64,000 bases of DNA from Fulvimarina uroteuthidis (GTDB lineage: Bacteria > Pseudomonadota > Alphaproteobacteria > Rhizobiales > Rhizobiaceae). This document shows, piece after piece, positions 40,494-49,459 of this stretch. The notes under the pieces are model-generated. The model searched no databases. It had not been told where the DNA came from and saw only the letters and a list, made by a program, of their open reading frames with translations. A program made the translations under genes and the position numbers. The stretch lies in the NCBI RefSeq assembly GCF_034321785.1, contig NZ_JAXLPB010000001.1, positions 992,001 through 1,056,000 of the forward strand, written 5' to 3'. Position 1 is the first letter of the stretch. The number at the start of each line of letters is the position of its first letter.

Positions 40494-42674
40494 GTGACAG
40501 ACAAGACCGAAGCCAAACGTTCGCGCAAGGGCCCATCGCGCCTGATCGAGGTCGATGCGTGGATCGACTCGTCCATGTTCGGCCTGTGGAACGGCTTTTC
40601 CCAATGGTGGGAAGCGGTGACGATCCAGTCTCGGCGGCTGCGCGCCCGCGGTTTCTCGCGAGTGGTCGTCGAGCTTGCCGGCGAGGGCTTCACGCTCGGC
40701 GTCGCCGGCTTCGTCCTGCTTCTGGTGCTCGCCCAGCCGGCGATGGAGATGACCGCGGACGGGCTTCCCGAAGAGGCCGATTTCTCCGTCACCTTCCTCG
40801 ATCGCAAGGGCAACGAGATCGGTCAGCGCGGCATCATGCGCGCAGCCGCGGTTCCGATCGACGAACTGCCCGACCAGTTCATCAAGGCGGTACTCGCCAC
40901 CGAGGATCGCCGGTTCTTCGAGCATTGGGGCATCGACTTCTTCGGCCTTGCCCGCGCAATGGGCGAGAACGCCCGCGCCGGCGGCGTCGTGCAGGGTGGA
41001 TCGACGCTGACCCAGCAGCTTGCCAAGAACGTCTTCCTGACGCCGGAGCAGTCGCTCGAGCGCAAGGTGAACGAGGCGTTTCTCTCCCTGTGGATCGAGG
41101 CGAACCTCACCAAGCGCGAGATCCTGTCCATGTATCTCGACCGCGCCTATATGGGCGGCGGCACGTTCGGCGTCGCGGCGGCGGCTGATTTCTACTTCGA
41201 CAAGTCGATCCGCGACGTCAATCTGGCGGAAGCCGCCATGCTGGCCGGCCTGTTCAAGGCCCCGGCGAAATACGCCCCGCACATCAACCTGCCGGCCGCC
41301 CGGGCCCGCGCCAACGTGGTCCTGACGAACATCGTCCAGGCCGACTTCATGACCGAGGGCCAGGTCGTCGCCGCGCGCCGCTCGCCGGCCGAAGCGGTCG
41401 ACCGGTCCCAGCGCCAGTCGCCCGACTACTTCCTCGACTACGCCTTCGAGGAGGTCCAGCGCCTCGTGCGCGAGAACAAGCTCGGCACGCGCAACCTCGT
41501 CGCGAGCACCACCATCGACATGAAGCTCCAGGCGCTGGCCAACGAGTCGGTCGATTATCACATGCGCCAGTTCGGCAAGAGCTACGATGTCGAGGAGGCC
41601 GCGATGGTGGCGATGTCCGACGATGGCGGCGTGCGCGCCATGGTCGGCGGCCGCGATTATGGCGAATCCCAGTTCAACCGGGCCTCGCGGGCGATGCGGC
41701 AGCCCGGCTCGTCCTTCAAGGTCTATGTCTATGCCGCGGCCATGCAGGCGGGCATGCAGCCGGACGATACGATCGTCGACAGCCCGCTGACCATCGGCAA
41801 ATGGTCGCCGCAGAACTACAATCGCAAGTTTTCCGGCCGCGTCAGCCTGCAGAACGCGCTCGCCCGCTCGCTCAACGTGCCGGCCGTGCGCCTCTATCAG
41901 AAGGTCGGCTTCGACAATACGGTGAAGCTCGCCCACGAGATGGGGATCGAATCGGAGCTGCGCGGCGACAAGACGATGGCGCTCGGCACGTCCGAGGTCA
42001 CCGTCCTCGATCAGGCGACGGCCTACACCGTCTTCGCCAATGGCGGCTATTCGCCGAGGCGCCACTCGATCACCCAGTTGACCAGCGCAGACGGGCGGAT
42101 CCTATGGGACGCGCGCCGCGACCTGCCGCCCCGCAAGCAGGTTCTGACGAAGGAGGCGACCCGCAACATGAACGACATGCTCGTCGGCGTGACCGAACAG
42201 GGCACGGCGCGAAGGGCCCAGCTGTCCATGACGCGCGTCGGCGGAAAGACGGGCACGACGCAGTCCTATCGCGATGGCTGGTTCGTCGGCTTCACCGGCA
42301 ACTTCGTCGGCGCGGTCTGGTACGGCAATGACAGCTTCCGGCCGACGAACAAGGTCACCGGCGGCTCGCTGCCGGCCCTCACCTGGCAGCGTTTCATGGA
42401 AGCCGCTCACCAGGGCATCGAACTGAAGCCCATTCCCTACATCGAGGATCCGTTCCCCGAAGGCGAGCGCGACGTCGCCGAGCCGAGCGACAACCCGCTG
42501 ATGACGTCGGGCCAGACGGGCCTGACCGTCGAGGCGGAAGGGGTTCTCGCAACGATCGCCGATCGCTTCGAGACGCTGGAACCGCTGGCCGACGAGCGCG
42601 TCGCGTCCGCCTCGCCGGTGGCCGGCACGCCCGTTGCGGCGAGCGAAGCGGCCCTGCGGACCACCGAAAACTGA
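40494..42674 (+). CDS. Class A penicillin-binding protein (PBP1A-type glycosyltransferase/transpeptidase)
   Basis: Bifunctional peptidoglycan synthase of about 726 residues. An N-terminal cytoplasmic part precedes one membrane helix (GFTLGVAGFVLLLVLAQPAMEM). The GT51 domain follows with ATEDRRFFEHWGIDFFG (catalytic Glu), GGSTLTQQLAKN and the RKVNEAFLSLWIE segment. The transpeptidase domain has the Ser nucleophile in QPGSSFKVYVY, the SxN motif in ARSLNVPA and GGKTGTTQ. A disordered acidic tail ends it. The GTG at 40494 is chosen; a TTG at 40431 would add an Arg-rich stretch. Confidence 0.93.
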   Translation: MTDKTEAKRSRKGPSRLIEVDAWIDSSMFGLWNGFSQWWEAVTIQSRRLRARGFSRVVVELAGEGFTLGVAGFVLLLVLAQPAMEMTADGLPEEADFSVTFLDRKGNEIGQRGIMRAAAVPIDELPDQFIKAVLATEDRRFFEHWGIDFFGLARAMGENARAGGVVQGGSTLTQQLAKNVFLTPEQSLERKVNEAFLSLWIEANLTKREILSMYLDRAYMGGGTFGVAAAADFYFDKSIRDVNLAEAAMLAGLFKAPAKYAPHINLPAARARANVVLTNIVQADFMTEGQVVAARRSPAEAVDRSQRQSPDYFLDYAFEEVQRLVRENKLGTRNLVASTTIDMKLQALANESVDYHMRQFGKSYDVEEAAMVAMSDDGGVRAMVGGRDYGESQFNRASRAMRQPGSSFKVYVYAAAMQAGMQPDDTIVDSPLTIGKWSPQNYNRKFSGRVSLQNALARSLNVPAVRLYQKVGFDNTVKLAHEMGIESELRGDKTMALGTSEVTVLDQATAYTVFANGGYSPRRHSITQLTSADGRILWDARRDLPPRKQVLTKEATRNMNDMLVGVTEQGTARRAQLSMTRVGGKTGTTQSYRDGWFVGFTGNFVGAVWYGNDSFRPTNKVTGGSLPALTWQRFMEAAHQGIELKPIPYIEDPFPEGERDVAEPSDNPLMTSGQTGLTVEAEGVLATIADRFETLEPLADERVASASPVAGTPVAASEAALRTTEN

Positions 42675-42721
42675 CGGGTCGATATGGACACCCGGCCATG
42701 ATCGACTAGAACCGGTTTCCC

Positions 42722-43309
42722 ATGCGTTTTCTTCTGGCTTCTCTCCTGGCGATCACCATCGCGCTCGGTCTCGGCGGATGGTCGGCGAAGCTTGCGATCG
42801 ACGGCGGCACGAACTTCGATTCGGTCGCGCTCGGTCCCTGGCGCGCCAGCCCGCTGATCGGGACGCGCGAAGCCGACCCCTATGCCAAGGCGCGTCTCGC
42901 CAAGCTCGCCCAGCTGACGCTCGGCGGCGGCGAAGGCATCATGTTCCAGGCCGAGGCGGATGGCGAGGGCCGCCGGCTCCTGCTCGAATGCACCTACCGC
43001 CTGACAGGGCGGACCCCGGCCGCGCGGTTCTTTACCCTGTCGGCCCATTCGGACGACGGCCGGGTCGATCTTCCGCAGAGCGGCCGGCCGGGCTGGCTGA
43101 CCTCCAACGCGCTGCTGCGCCGCGAGGACAACAGCTTCGAGATCACCGTCGGACCGCAGGCGCGCGCCGGCAACTGGCTCGCGACGGACCGGACCGGGCC
43201 CTACCGCCTCACCTTCGCGCTCTACGATACGCCGGCAAGCGCCATCACCGGCGCGGCGGGGCTCGAAATGCCGGCGATCGAGCGGGAAGGATGCAGCGAC
43301 GATGGGTAG
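42722..43309 (+). CDS. DUF1214 domain protein
   Basis: A 195-residue protein with an N-terminal signal or anchor (FLLASLLAITIALGLGGW). The body has the DUF1214 motifs ADPYAKARLAKLAQLTLGGGEGIMFQAEAD and the Trp/Leu-rich FTLSAHSDDGRV near the middle. It overlaps the next gene, a DUF1254 protein, by 8 bp. DUF1214 and DUF1254 often occur in one protein; here they are two linked genes, and they probably form a complex in the envelope. Function unknown. Confidence 0.82.
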   Translation: MRFLLASLLAITIALGLGGWSAKLAIDGGTNFDSVALGPWRASPLIGTREADPYAKARLAKLAQLTLGGGEGIMFQAEADGEGRRLLLECTYRLTGRTPAARFFTLSAHSDDGRVDLPQSGRPGWLTSNALLRREDNSFEITVGPQARAGNWLATDRTGPYRLTFALYDTPASAITGAAGLEMPAIEREGCSDDG

Positions 43310-43928
43310 ATTCATTCTCGCCCTCCTGACCGGGCTCGTCGGTGCCGGCCTCGTCCACATCGCGATCGTCTTCATGATCCCCCGGATCTCGGAGAACAGC
43401 GCCTGGAGCCGGCTGTCCGCGCTCGGCGACTATTTCGAGGTCGTGCGGATCGCCCCGTTGCGCGACACCGCCTTCACGCGCCAGAACGGCGCGTCCGAAA
43501 CCCCGCGCGATGCGTTCGCCTTCGCCGATCCGGCCTTCGTCGTGGCAAGCTGCCGCTTCGTGCTCGACGACGGCCCGGTCGAGATCACCGCGAACGGCAC
43601 GATCGATAATTTCTGGTCGGCCTCGATCTACGATTCCCGGGGCGGCAACATCTATTCGATCAACGACCGGGCGGCGATCGACGGCATCGTCAATCTCGTG
43701 GTGGGCACCGCCCAGCAGATCGAGGACGTGCGCGCGACGACACTTCTTGAGGACAGCCCAGCCCTGCCGGTCATCGTCGACGTGCTGCAGGGCTACGTCA
43801 CGGTTCGCGTTCTCATCGACGAGGAGAGCAAGCGCCCGGCCGCCGACAGCTTCCTTCGCACCGTCGCCTGCTTCCCGATCGACATCCGGCCGACGGCTTC
43901 GGGCGAAGCCGGCTCCGAGCAGGGCTGA
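43302..43928 (+). CDS. DUF1254 domain protein
   Basis: A 208-residue protein with an N-terminal membrane anchor (FILALLTGLVGAGLVHIAIVFMI). The rest fits DUF1254: AFAFADPAFVVASCRFVLDDGPVEI, FWSASIYDSRGGNIYSINDRAAI. It starts 8 bp before the end of the DUF1214 gene, so the pair is translationally coupled. Function unknown. Confidence 0.82.
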   Translation: MGRFILALLTGLVGAGLVHIAIVFMIPRISENSAWSRLSALGDYFEVVRIAPLRDTAFTRQNGASETPRDAFAFADPAFVVASCRFVLDDGPVEITANGTIDNFWSASIYDSRGGNIYSINDRAAIDGIVNLVVGTAQQIEDVRATTLLEDSPALPVIVDVLQGYVTVRVLIDEESKRPAADSFLRTVACFPIDIRPTASGEAGSEQG

Positions 43929-44188
43929 GCGTTTCCGGCCGTCCCCATGGCGGCGCATTCCACTCACCGCACGGGAGGATCGCCCGCCGGCGCCACGACT
44001 CGCGGGGCCCGTGCGCCGCGCATGGTTGACCGGACGCGGCCGCGGCGCGATGGCCCGGACCGCAGGCGGTCCGGCGCAATGCCTGCAAGTTTAATGATTG
44101 CGTTAACCCTGTCACTTAACCTCGCATCAATACCTGTTACGGCATTCTGAACCTCATCGAAACCTTCGGGAAACCATGGGAGCACCGG

Positions 44189-45082
44189 ATGCGGAGCCAA
44201 TTGCCCTCTCTCTACCGCTCCATGGAAAAGAGCGGAACGGCGAACGGTTACGATGCCATCGCCATGGCGGCGACGCTCAATTTCCTGTCGATCGCAACCC
44301 CCTCTGCGGCCCAGGCCGGTGCGCTCACCCGGCTGATCGAGCCCCTGTGGCGGCATCTCGGTGCCGACACGCGTGCCGAGATCGCCGGCCGTCTGGCCCA
44401 TCATCCGTCGGTCCCGGCCGGCATATCGAGCCTGATCGCTCGCGGGATCGAAGAAGAGACTGCCACCGGTCCATCCGCCGCGGCCCACGAAGACACGGAC
44501 GAGCCCGGCGCGATCTCGATGAGCGACATGGCGCTTCTGGCGAGCGCCGAGACGACGGGCGAGGCCCCGAAGCTCACCGCATCCTCGGCAGCCGAGGCGC
44601 GCCATACGCTGCGCAATCTCCTCGCAACCCCGGCAAGGCCCGCCAAAACGAAAAGCGCCGTCATCCAGATCGCCCGGAGCCGCGATCGCATCGCGCTCCG
44701 CGACTATCTGGCAAGCAATCTCGCCCTCGATATCGCCGCCGCCGAGGCGCTTCTCGATCCGGACAATCTTCCGGAACTTTCCGGCGCCCTCAAAGCCCTC
44801 GGCCTGACGACGCCCGACGCGATGACGGTTCTCATGTTCGTCGACGAGGCGATCTCGACCAATATCGCCACCTTCGCGATCGCGAAGAACCATTACGAGC
44901 AATTGGCGCCGTCCGCCGCCGCACATCGCTTCGGCAAGCCCGAAAGCCCGGCGCCGATCACGCCGCGGCTGCAACCGGCGAGCGCCGATCTTCCGAGCCC
45001 GGTGCGGTCCACAGGCCCGCGCCGCCAGGCCTTCGGTCGCCGCGGCGACAATCAGAACCGGCAGAACGGCACGCGCAGCTAG
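44189..45082 (+). CDS. Uncharacterised helical protein, DUF2336-like
   Basis: A 297-residue soluble protein, mainly helical, Ala-rich, with no signal peptide. The first half has short helix pairs such as ADTRAEIAGRLAHHPSVPAGISSLIA that look like the repeats of DUF2336; the second half has RDRIALRDYLASNLALDIAAAEALLDPDNLPELSGALKALG, again helical, and a basic disordered end. The family call is tentative. It stands alone, 260 bp after the DUF1254 gene (that gap shows only an AT-richer part near 44095-44160), and ends at a palindromic element. Confidence 0.6.
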   Translation: MRSQLPSLYRSMEKSGTANGYDAIAMAATLNFLSIATPSAAQAGALTRLIEPLWRHLGADTRAEIAGRLAHHPSVPAGISSLIARGIEEETATGPSAAAHEDTDEPGAISMSDMALLASAETTGEAPKLTASSAAEARHTLRNLLATPARPAKTKSAVIQIARSRDRIALRDYLASNLALDIAAAEALLDPDNLPELSGALKALGLTTPDAMTVLMFVDEAISTNIATFAIAKNHYEQLAPSAAAHRFGKPESPAPITPRLQPASADLPSPVRSTGPRRQAFGRRGDNQNRQNGTRS

Positions 45083-45083
45083 A

Positions 45084-45127
45084 GCATGATGCCGAAAAGT
45101 TGCATGACTTTTCGGACAACATCATGC
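45084..45127. repeat. Palindromic Rhizobiales-type intergenic repeat
   Basis: gcatgatgccgaaaag (45084-45099) pairs with ttttcgg (45109-45115) and catcatgc (45120-45127), a long imperfect hairpin beginning two bases after the DUF2336-like stop. The form, gcatgatgccgaaaag with a later ttttcgg..catcatgc, is a common intergenic element of Rhizobiales. A second ctagagc/gctctag pair (45079-45085, 45177-45183) brackets the element. It may act as a 3' end structure. Confidence 0.7.
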
Positions 45128-45182
45128 GGAAAAACAAATACTTAGGAAAAATGTCGATTCAGACTTATCACATTTCGCTCTA

Positions 45183-45250
45183 GAGCACCGGCTCGCCAAT
45201 CGGAACCGATTTTCCAAAAAGCCCGATACGCAGCACCAAGACAATGGCTG
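45183..45250. repeat. Dispersed intergenic element, copy C (diverged)
   Basis: The stretch ccaatcggaaccgattttcc followed by aaaaagcccgatacgcagcacca has the same order of blocks as copy A (atcggaatcgatcttcgg, aaagaccgatgcg, aaacca). It is a weaker match than A to B. It lies before the 3' end of the RecD-like helicase gene. Confidence 0.5.
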
Positions 45251-45335
45251 GCGCCTCGCCTTGCGCCGCAAGCCGGCATTGCGTTGCGACGACCCGGCGA
45301 ACGCCGTCGAGGCCGCGATGGGTCGAGCGTTGCGT

Positions 45336-46463
45336 CTAACGCACGATCGTCAGGGTTTTCGCGGCCCGGGTGATCGCGGTATAAAGCCAGCGCTCGCGGC
45401 TTTCGCGAAAGGCCCAGCTTTCGTCGAACAGCATCACATCGTCCCACTGCGAGCCCTGCGCCTTGTGCACGGTGAGCGCGTAGCCGAAATCGAAATCGTC
45501 GAAGCGCTTGCGCGTCGCCCAGGCGATTTCGGCCTCCGGCTCTTCGAAAGCGGCCTTCAGCAGCCGGATCTTCGCCGCGCCCTTGTCGATATCGTCGTCG
45601 TCCGGCCTGACGATCAGGTTGATGCCCGGCTTCACCGATTCCTTTGCGGCCGTCATCACCTGCCACAGCGAGCCGTTCAGCAGACCCTTCGTCGGATCGT
45701 TGCGCAGGCATACCAGCTTGTCGCCCACCTGGGGCAGGACGTCGGTGAAGTCCTTCAACTCGCGAAGCCGTCGATTGTAGGCCCGGCGCGTCCGGTTGGT
45801 GCCGACGAGAACCTGGTCGGCGGCCAGCACCTTCGCCTGCTCGACATCCCGCTTGCCGATCACCTGCACGGTTCCGTAGTCGCCATGCATGATCTCCCTG
45901 CCCTCACGCACGTCGAGGGCAAGCCGCACGATCGGATTGTCCCGCGCCTGCCTGTGGATTTCGGTGAGCAGGAAATCGGGTTCGGCATCGGTGAAGAAGC
46001 CGCCGCCGGACACCGGGGGCAACTGTCCGGGATCGCCGAGGACGAGGATCGGCGTTCCGAAAGACATCAGATCCTGCCCCAGCGCTTCGTCCACCATCGA
46101 ACATTCGTCGATGATGACGAGCTTGGCCTTGGCGAGCGGGCTCTGCCGGTTGATCGAGAAGGTGGGGGAGACGCGCGCCGTGCCGCCCTCCTCGTCCTCC
46201 ACCGATTCCTCGCCGCGCGGGCGGTAGATCAGGGAATGAATCGTCCGGGCGGTCTTGGCGCCCTTGGAGCGCAGCACCTGCGCGGCCTTGCCGGTGAAAG
46301 CGGCGAACTGCACCGCGCCGTCGACGCCTTCGGCAAAATGTCTGGCGAGGGTCGTCTTGCCGGTGCCGGCATAGCCGAACAGGCGGAAGACCGGGCTGTC
46401 CCCGTTCTCCAGCCATTCCGCCACAGCCTTCAGCGCATCGTCCTGTTGTGGTGAAAATTGCAA
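45336..46463 (-). CDS. RecD-like ATP-dependent DNA helicase (superfamily 1)
   Basis: A 375-residue SF1 helicase from the TTG at 46463 (LQFSPQQDDALKAVAEWL, the natural start of this family); an ATG at 46577 would add 38 residues of unlike sequence. Motifs: Walker A GYAGTGKTTLARHFA, Ia FTGKAAQVLRSKG, II LVIIDECSMVD, III ILVLGDPGQLPPV, and the C-terminal motif V/VI LTVHKAQGSQWDDV and LYTAITRAAKTL. It lacks the long N-terminal domain of RecD2, so it is a small stand-alone member, perhaps of exonuclease/repair use. It diverges from bchI and marks the edge of the photosynthesis cluster. Confidence 0.88.
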   Translation of the reverse strand: MQFSPQQDDALKAVAEWLENGDSPVFRLFGYAGTGKTTLARHFAEGVDGAVQFAAFTGKAAQVLRSKGAKTARTIHSLIYRPRGEESVEDEEGGTARVSPTFSINRQSPLAKAKLVIIDECSMVDEALGQDLMSFGTPILVLGDPGQLPPVSGGGFFTDAEPDFLLTEIHRQARDNPIVRLALDVREGREIMHGDYGTVQVIGKRDVEQAKVLAADQVLVGTNRTRRAYNRRLRELKDFTDVLPQVGDKLVCLRNDPTKGLLNGSLWQVMTAAKESVKPGINLIVRPDDDDIDKGAAKIRLLKAAFEEPEAEIAWATRKRFDDFDFGYALTVHKAQGSQWDDVMLFDESWAFRESRERWLYTAITRAAKTLTIVR

Positions 46464-46586
46464 GAAGCCGCCCGCAAACCCGTGTTCGATCGATCCGAAG
46501 GGAAATAGACCCCGCGCCCATGCCGCGCAACGCTTGCCGGCCAAATCGCCGCTGCGGGCGTATTTTCCCTTTTGCATTCCCGGCAT

Positions 46587-46604
46587 CGTCAAGTAACGTT
46601 GACA
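46587..46604 (+). promoter_or_regulatory. Imperfect PpsR/CrtJ-like operator before bchI
   Basis: cgtcaagtaacgttgaca is a palindrome (gtcaa/ttgac) with spacing CGT-N12-ACA, one mismatch from TGT-N12-ACA. It ends 3 bp before the bchI start codon, so it would overlap the ribosome site. The position is unusual and the assignment is weaker than for the other two operators. Confidence 0.4.
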
Positions 46605-46607
46605 CCC

Positions 46608-47633
46608 ATGGAACGGCATTTCCCCTTTACCGCCATCGTCGGTCAAAACGAGCTCACCGCGTCGCTGAAACTTGCGGCGGTGGATCCCGCGATCGGCGGT
46701 GTCCTGGCGTTCGGCGATCGGGGCACCGGAAAGTCGACGGCCGTGCGCGGCCTTGCCGCCATCCTGCCGCCGCTTCGGGCCTATGCCTGTCCCTATCGCT
46801 GCGATCCGGCCCGCCAATCGCGGCTTTGCGAGACCTGCCGAGGGGCCCTTGCCGGCGGCAAACCGCCGGCGATCATCGAGGTTCCGGTCCCCGTGGTGGA
46901 TCTGCCGCTCGGCTCGTCCGAAGACAGGATCGTCGGCGGGCTCGACCTCGAACATGCGCTGCTGAGCGGCGAGCGACGCTTCGAGCCGGGGCTTCTGGCC
47001 AAGGCCAATCGGGGCTTTCTCTATATCGACGAGATCAATCTGCTCGAGGATCATCTGGTCGATCTCCTCCTCGACGTCGCCGCCTCGGGCGAGAACGTCG
47101 TCGAGCGCGAGGGCCTGTCCGTCCGCCACCCGGCGCAGTTCGTGCTGATCGGCAGCGGCAACCCCGAAGAGGGCGAGCTGCGCCCCCAGCTTCTCGACCG
47201 TTTCGGCCTGTCCGTCACGGTCACGACACCTGGCGACGTCGAGACCCGCGTCGCCGTGGTCAAGGCGCGCAACCGCTACGACCGCGACCCGGCCGCCTTC
47301 ATGGCCGAGGCCGAACGCGACGAGCAGGCGCTGCGCGCGACCCTTCGGTCGGCGCGCACGCGCCTCGACGACGTCATGGTTTCGGACCGCCTCCTCGAAC
47401 AGGCGACGCAACTCTGCATCACGCTTCAGACCGACGGGCTGCGCGCCGAGCTGACGCTGGTGCGCGCCGCGCGGGCGCTCGCCAGTCTCAAGGGGGAGAG
47501 CGAGGTGACCTTCGCGCACCTTGCGGAACTTGCCCCTTACGCCTTGTCCCATCGCCTGCGCCGCAATCCCCTCGAAGAATCGGGCTCCGAGGCGCGCATC
47601 GAACGGGCCCTCGCCGAACTCGCCGCCGCCTGA
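46608..47633 (+). CDS. bchI: Magnesium chelatase subunit BchI
   Basis: AAA+ ATPase subunit of Mg-chelatase, which inserts Mg into protoporphyrin IX at the start of the bacteriochlorophyll branch. The 341-residue protein has Walker A GDRGTGKS (36-43), the CPYRCDP and LCETC insert, Walker B GFLYIDEINLLEDHLVD and sensor-1 LIGSGNPEEGELRPQLLDRFGL with the arginine finger. All are conserved. Its stop TGA overlaps the bchD ATG by one base. Confidence 0.97.
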   Translation: MERHFPFTAIVGQNELTASLKLAAVDPAIGGVLAFGDRGTGKSTAVRGLAAILPPLRAYACPYRCDPARQSRLCETCRGALAGGKPPAIIEVPVPVVDLPLGSSEDRIVGGLDLEHALLSGERRFEPGLLAKANRGFLYIDEINLLEDHLVDLLLDVAASGENVVEREGLSVRHPAQFVLIGSGNPEEGELRPQLLDRFGLSVTVTTPGDVETRVAVVKARNRYDRDPAAFMAEAERDEQALRATLRSARTRLDDVMVSDRLLEQATQLCITLQTDGLRAELTLVRAARALASLKGESEVTFAHLAELAPYALSHRLRRNPLEESGSEARIERALAELAAA

Positions 47634-49459
47634 TGGAACGCCGCTTCGCGCAACGGCTCGCCCTTTCGCCTCTGGCCCGAACGGCCATCGCGATCCTCGG
47701 CGCCGCGCCCGGAATCGGTCTCGTCCTTCGCGCCCAGCCCGGCCCCTTGCGCGACCGTTTCATGGAAGAGCTCTGCCGCCTCGCGCCGTTCGATACGGCC
47801 CGGCGGCTTGCCCAACGCGATATCCGGCAGTTTTCCGCACGCCGTTCGAGCTTTCTCGCGCTCGCGGGGCTCGAACAGGCCGGAGGCGGCAAGCAGGCGG
47901 GCACCAAGACCGCGACACCCCACGACGACGAGAACGCCGCCGACGACCGGCGCGCGCTGATCCTTCCCGGCACCGATCGATACGGCGCAACGGAGGCCGC
48001 GCTTCTCGTCGCGGAGCTCGGCGAGAGCCGGCCCGCCATCGCCTTCGACGAGGGGCTCGGCGAGGAAACCTTGCCCGAGGCCCTGTCGGACCGGCTCGGG
48101 ATCGTGCTTGACCTGTCCGCGCCCGCTGGGATGGACGCCGGCTTCGGCCTCGAACGCTTCGGGACCGACCTGCCGAACGGTGCGGCGAGACCGGCCGTCG
48201 AGGTGCCCGACGCCGCGATCGCGGCGCTGTGCGAGGCCGCGAGCGGGTTCGGCATCAGAAGCCTGCGCGCGCCCCTGTCGGCCCTTCATGTCGCCCGCGT
48301 CGCCGCCTCGCTCGACGGGCGCGGCGCGGTGTCGGATGCGGACGTGATTCTGGCCTGCCGCCTCGTTCTCGCCCCCCGCGCCACGCGAGCGCCCGCGTTC
48401 GGGGAGCCGTCCGGCGACGCGGACGACGAAGCGCCCGGCGAGGACGATCCGGACGGCGCGAAGGACAATGACAACGACAACGAACCGCCCGAGACATCGC
48501 GGGAGAGCGGCGCGGCGGACGACGGGCAGACCCCGGACGACAGGACCGAAGCGGCCGGCGGCATGCCGCAAGAGGCCACCGAAGTCCGCTCGCAGGAAGT
48601 CGCGGTTCCGCTCGATCTCCTGCAGCGGCTCGTGGCCACGCTTGCCGGTCAGCGCCTTGCCGGAAAGTCCGCGCGCAAGGGGGCGAGCGCGAAAGGCGGC
48701 GGCCAGCGGGGCCGTCCCGTCGGCAGCCGGCCCGGCGATCCGCGCCATGGTTCCCTCGACCTGTCCGGCACGCTGACGGCGGCTTTGCCGTGGCAACGCT
48801 TTCGCAAGCTCCAGTTCGCCCGCCTGTCCGAGCGGTCCGTCATCCTGACCCCCGGTGACCTGCGCATTCGCCGGCTGCAGTCGAAGCGCGAGACCGCGAC
48901 GATCTTCGTGGTCGACGCCTCGGGTTCGGCCGCGCTCGCACGGCTCGCCGAGGCCAAGGGCGCGGTCGAGCGGATTCTGGCCGAATGCTACAGGAGACGC
49001 GACCGGGTCGCGATGGTCGCCTTTCGCGGCACCGGGGCCGAGACGCTTCTGCCGGAAACGAAGTCGCTGACCCGCGCAAGACGCGCGCTCGCCGGGCTTG
49101 CGGCGGGCGGCGGCACGCCGATCGCCTCGGGCATCAAGCTCGCCACCGACATTGCCCGCCAGTGCGCGCGCCAGGAGCGCACGCCGCTCATCGTCTTCCT
49201 CACCGACGGCAAGGCCAATATCGGTCTCGACGGCATGGCCGGCCGACCGGGTGCCAGGGGCGACATGCTGTGCGAGGCCTCACGTCTCAGATCCGAAGGG
49301 TTCGCCAGCATGGTGATCGACTTTTCGCTGCGCCCCGGCCAGGCGGCGCGCGATCTCGCCGACGGCCTTGGAGCGCGCTATCTCGCGCTTCCCAACGGCG
49401 ATGCCTCGACGCTCGCGGCGGCCGTCGCGGGCGACGCCACGAAGGCGCACCGGGCATGA
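47633..49459 (+). CDS. bchD: Magnesium chelatase subunit BchD
   Basis: The 608-residue partner of BchI. The N-terminal AAA-like part (about 1-250) is degenerate, without Walker motifs. A long acidic linker follows (about 255-330, DADDEAPGEDDPDG and more Asp/Glu/Asn), then a von Willebrand A domain with the MIDAS motif VVDASGSAALARL and FLTDGKANIGLDG. This layout is typical; the acidic/Pro linker binds the I and H subunits. It starts on the bchI stop (TGATG) and ends four bases into bchO (ATGA), so the three are translated together. Confidence 0.96.
   Translation: MERRFAQRLALSPLARTAIAILGAAPGIGLVLRAQPGPLRDRFMEELCRLAPFDTARRLAQRDIRQFSARRSSFLALAGLEQAGGGKQAGTKTATPHDDENAADDRRALILPGTDRYGATEAALLVAELGESRPAIAFDEGLGEETLPEALSDRLGIVLDLSAPAGMDAGFGLERFGTDLPNGAARPAVEVPDAAIAALCEAASGFGIRSLRAPLSALHVARVAASLDGRGAVSDADVILACRLVLAPRATRAPAFGEPSGDADDEAPGEDDPDGAKDNDNDNEPPETSRESGAADDGQTPDDRTEAAGGMPQEATEVRSQEVAVPLDLLQRLVATLAGQRLAGKSARKGASAKGGGQRGRPVGSRPGDPRHGSLDLSGTLTAALPWQRFRKLQFARLSERSVILTPGDLRIRRLQSKRETATIFVVDASGSAALARLAEAKGAVERILAECYRRRDRVAMVAFRGTGAETLLPETKSLTRARRALAGLAAGGGTPIASGIKLATDIARQCARQERTPLIVFLTDGKANIGLDGMAGRPGARGDMLCEASRLRSEGFASMVIDFSLRPGQAARDLADGLGARYLALPNGDASTLAAAVAGDATKAHRA

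Noticed and set aside
42722..43928. DUF1214 and DUF1254 considered as a broken single gene
   Set aside because: Each has its own membrane anchor and start, and the 8-bp overlap is a normal operon junction; the two-gene form is not evidence of a frameshift.
45336..47552. 738-codon helicase frame extending through bchI in antisense
   Set aside because: Residues before FSPQQDDALKAV do not belong to the helicase and the DNA is used by bchI on the other strand.
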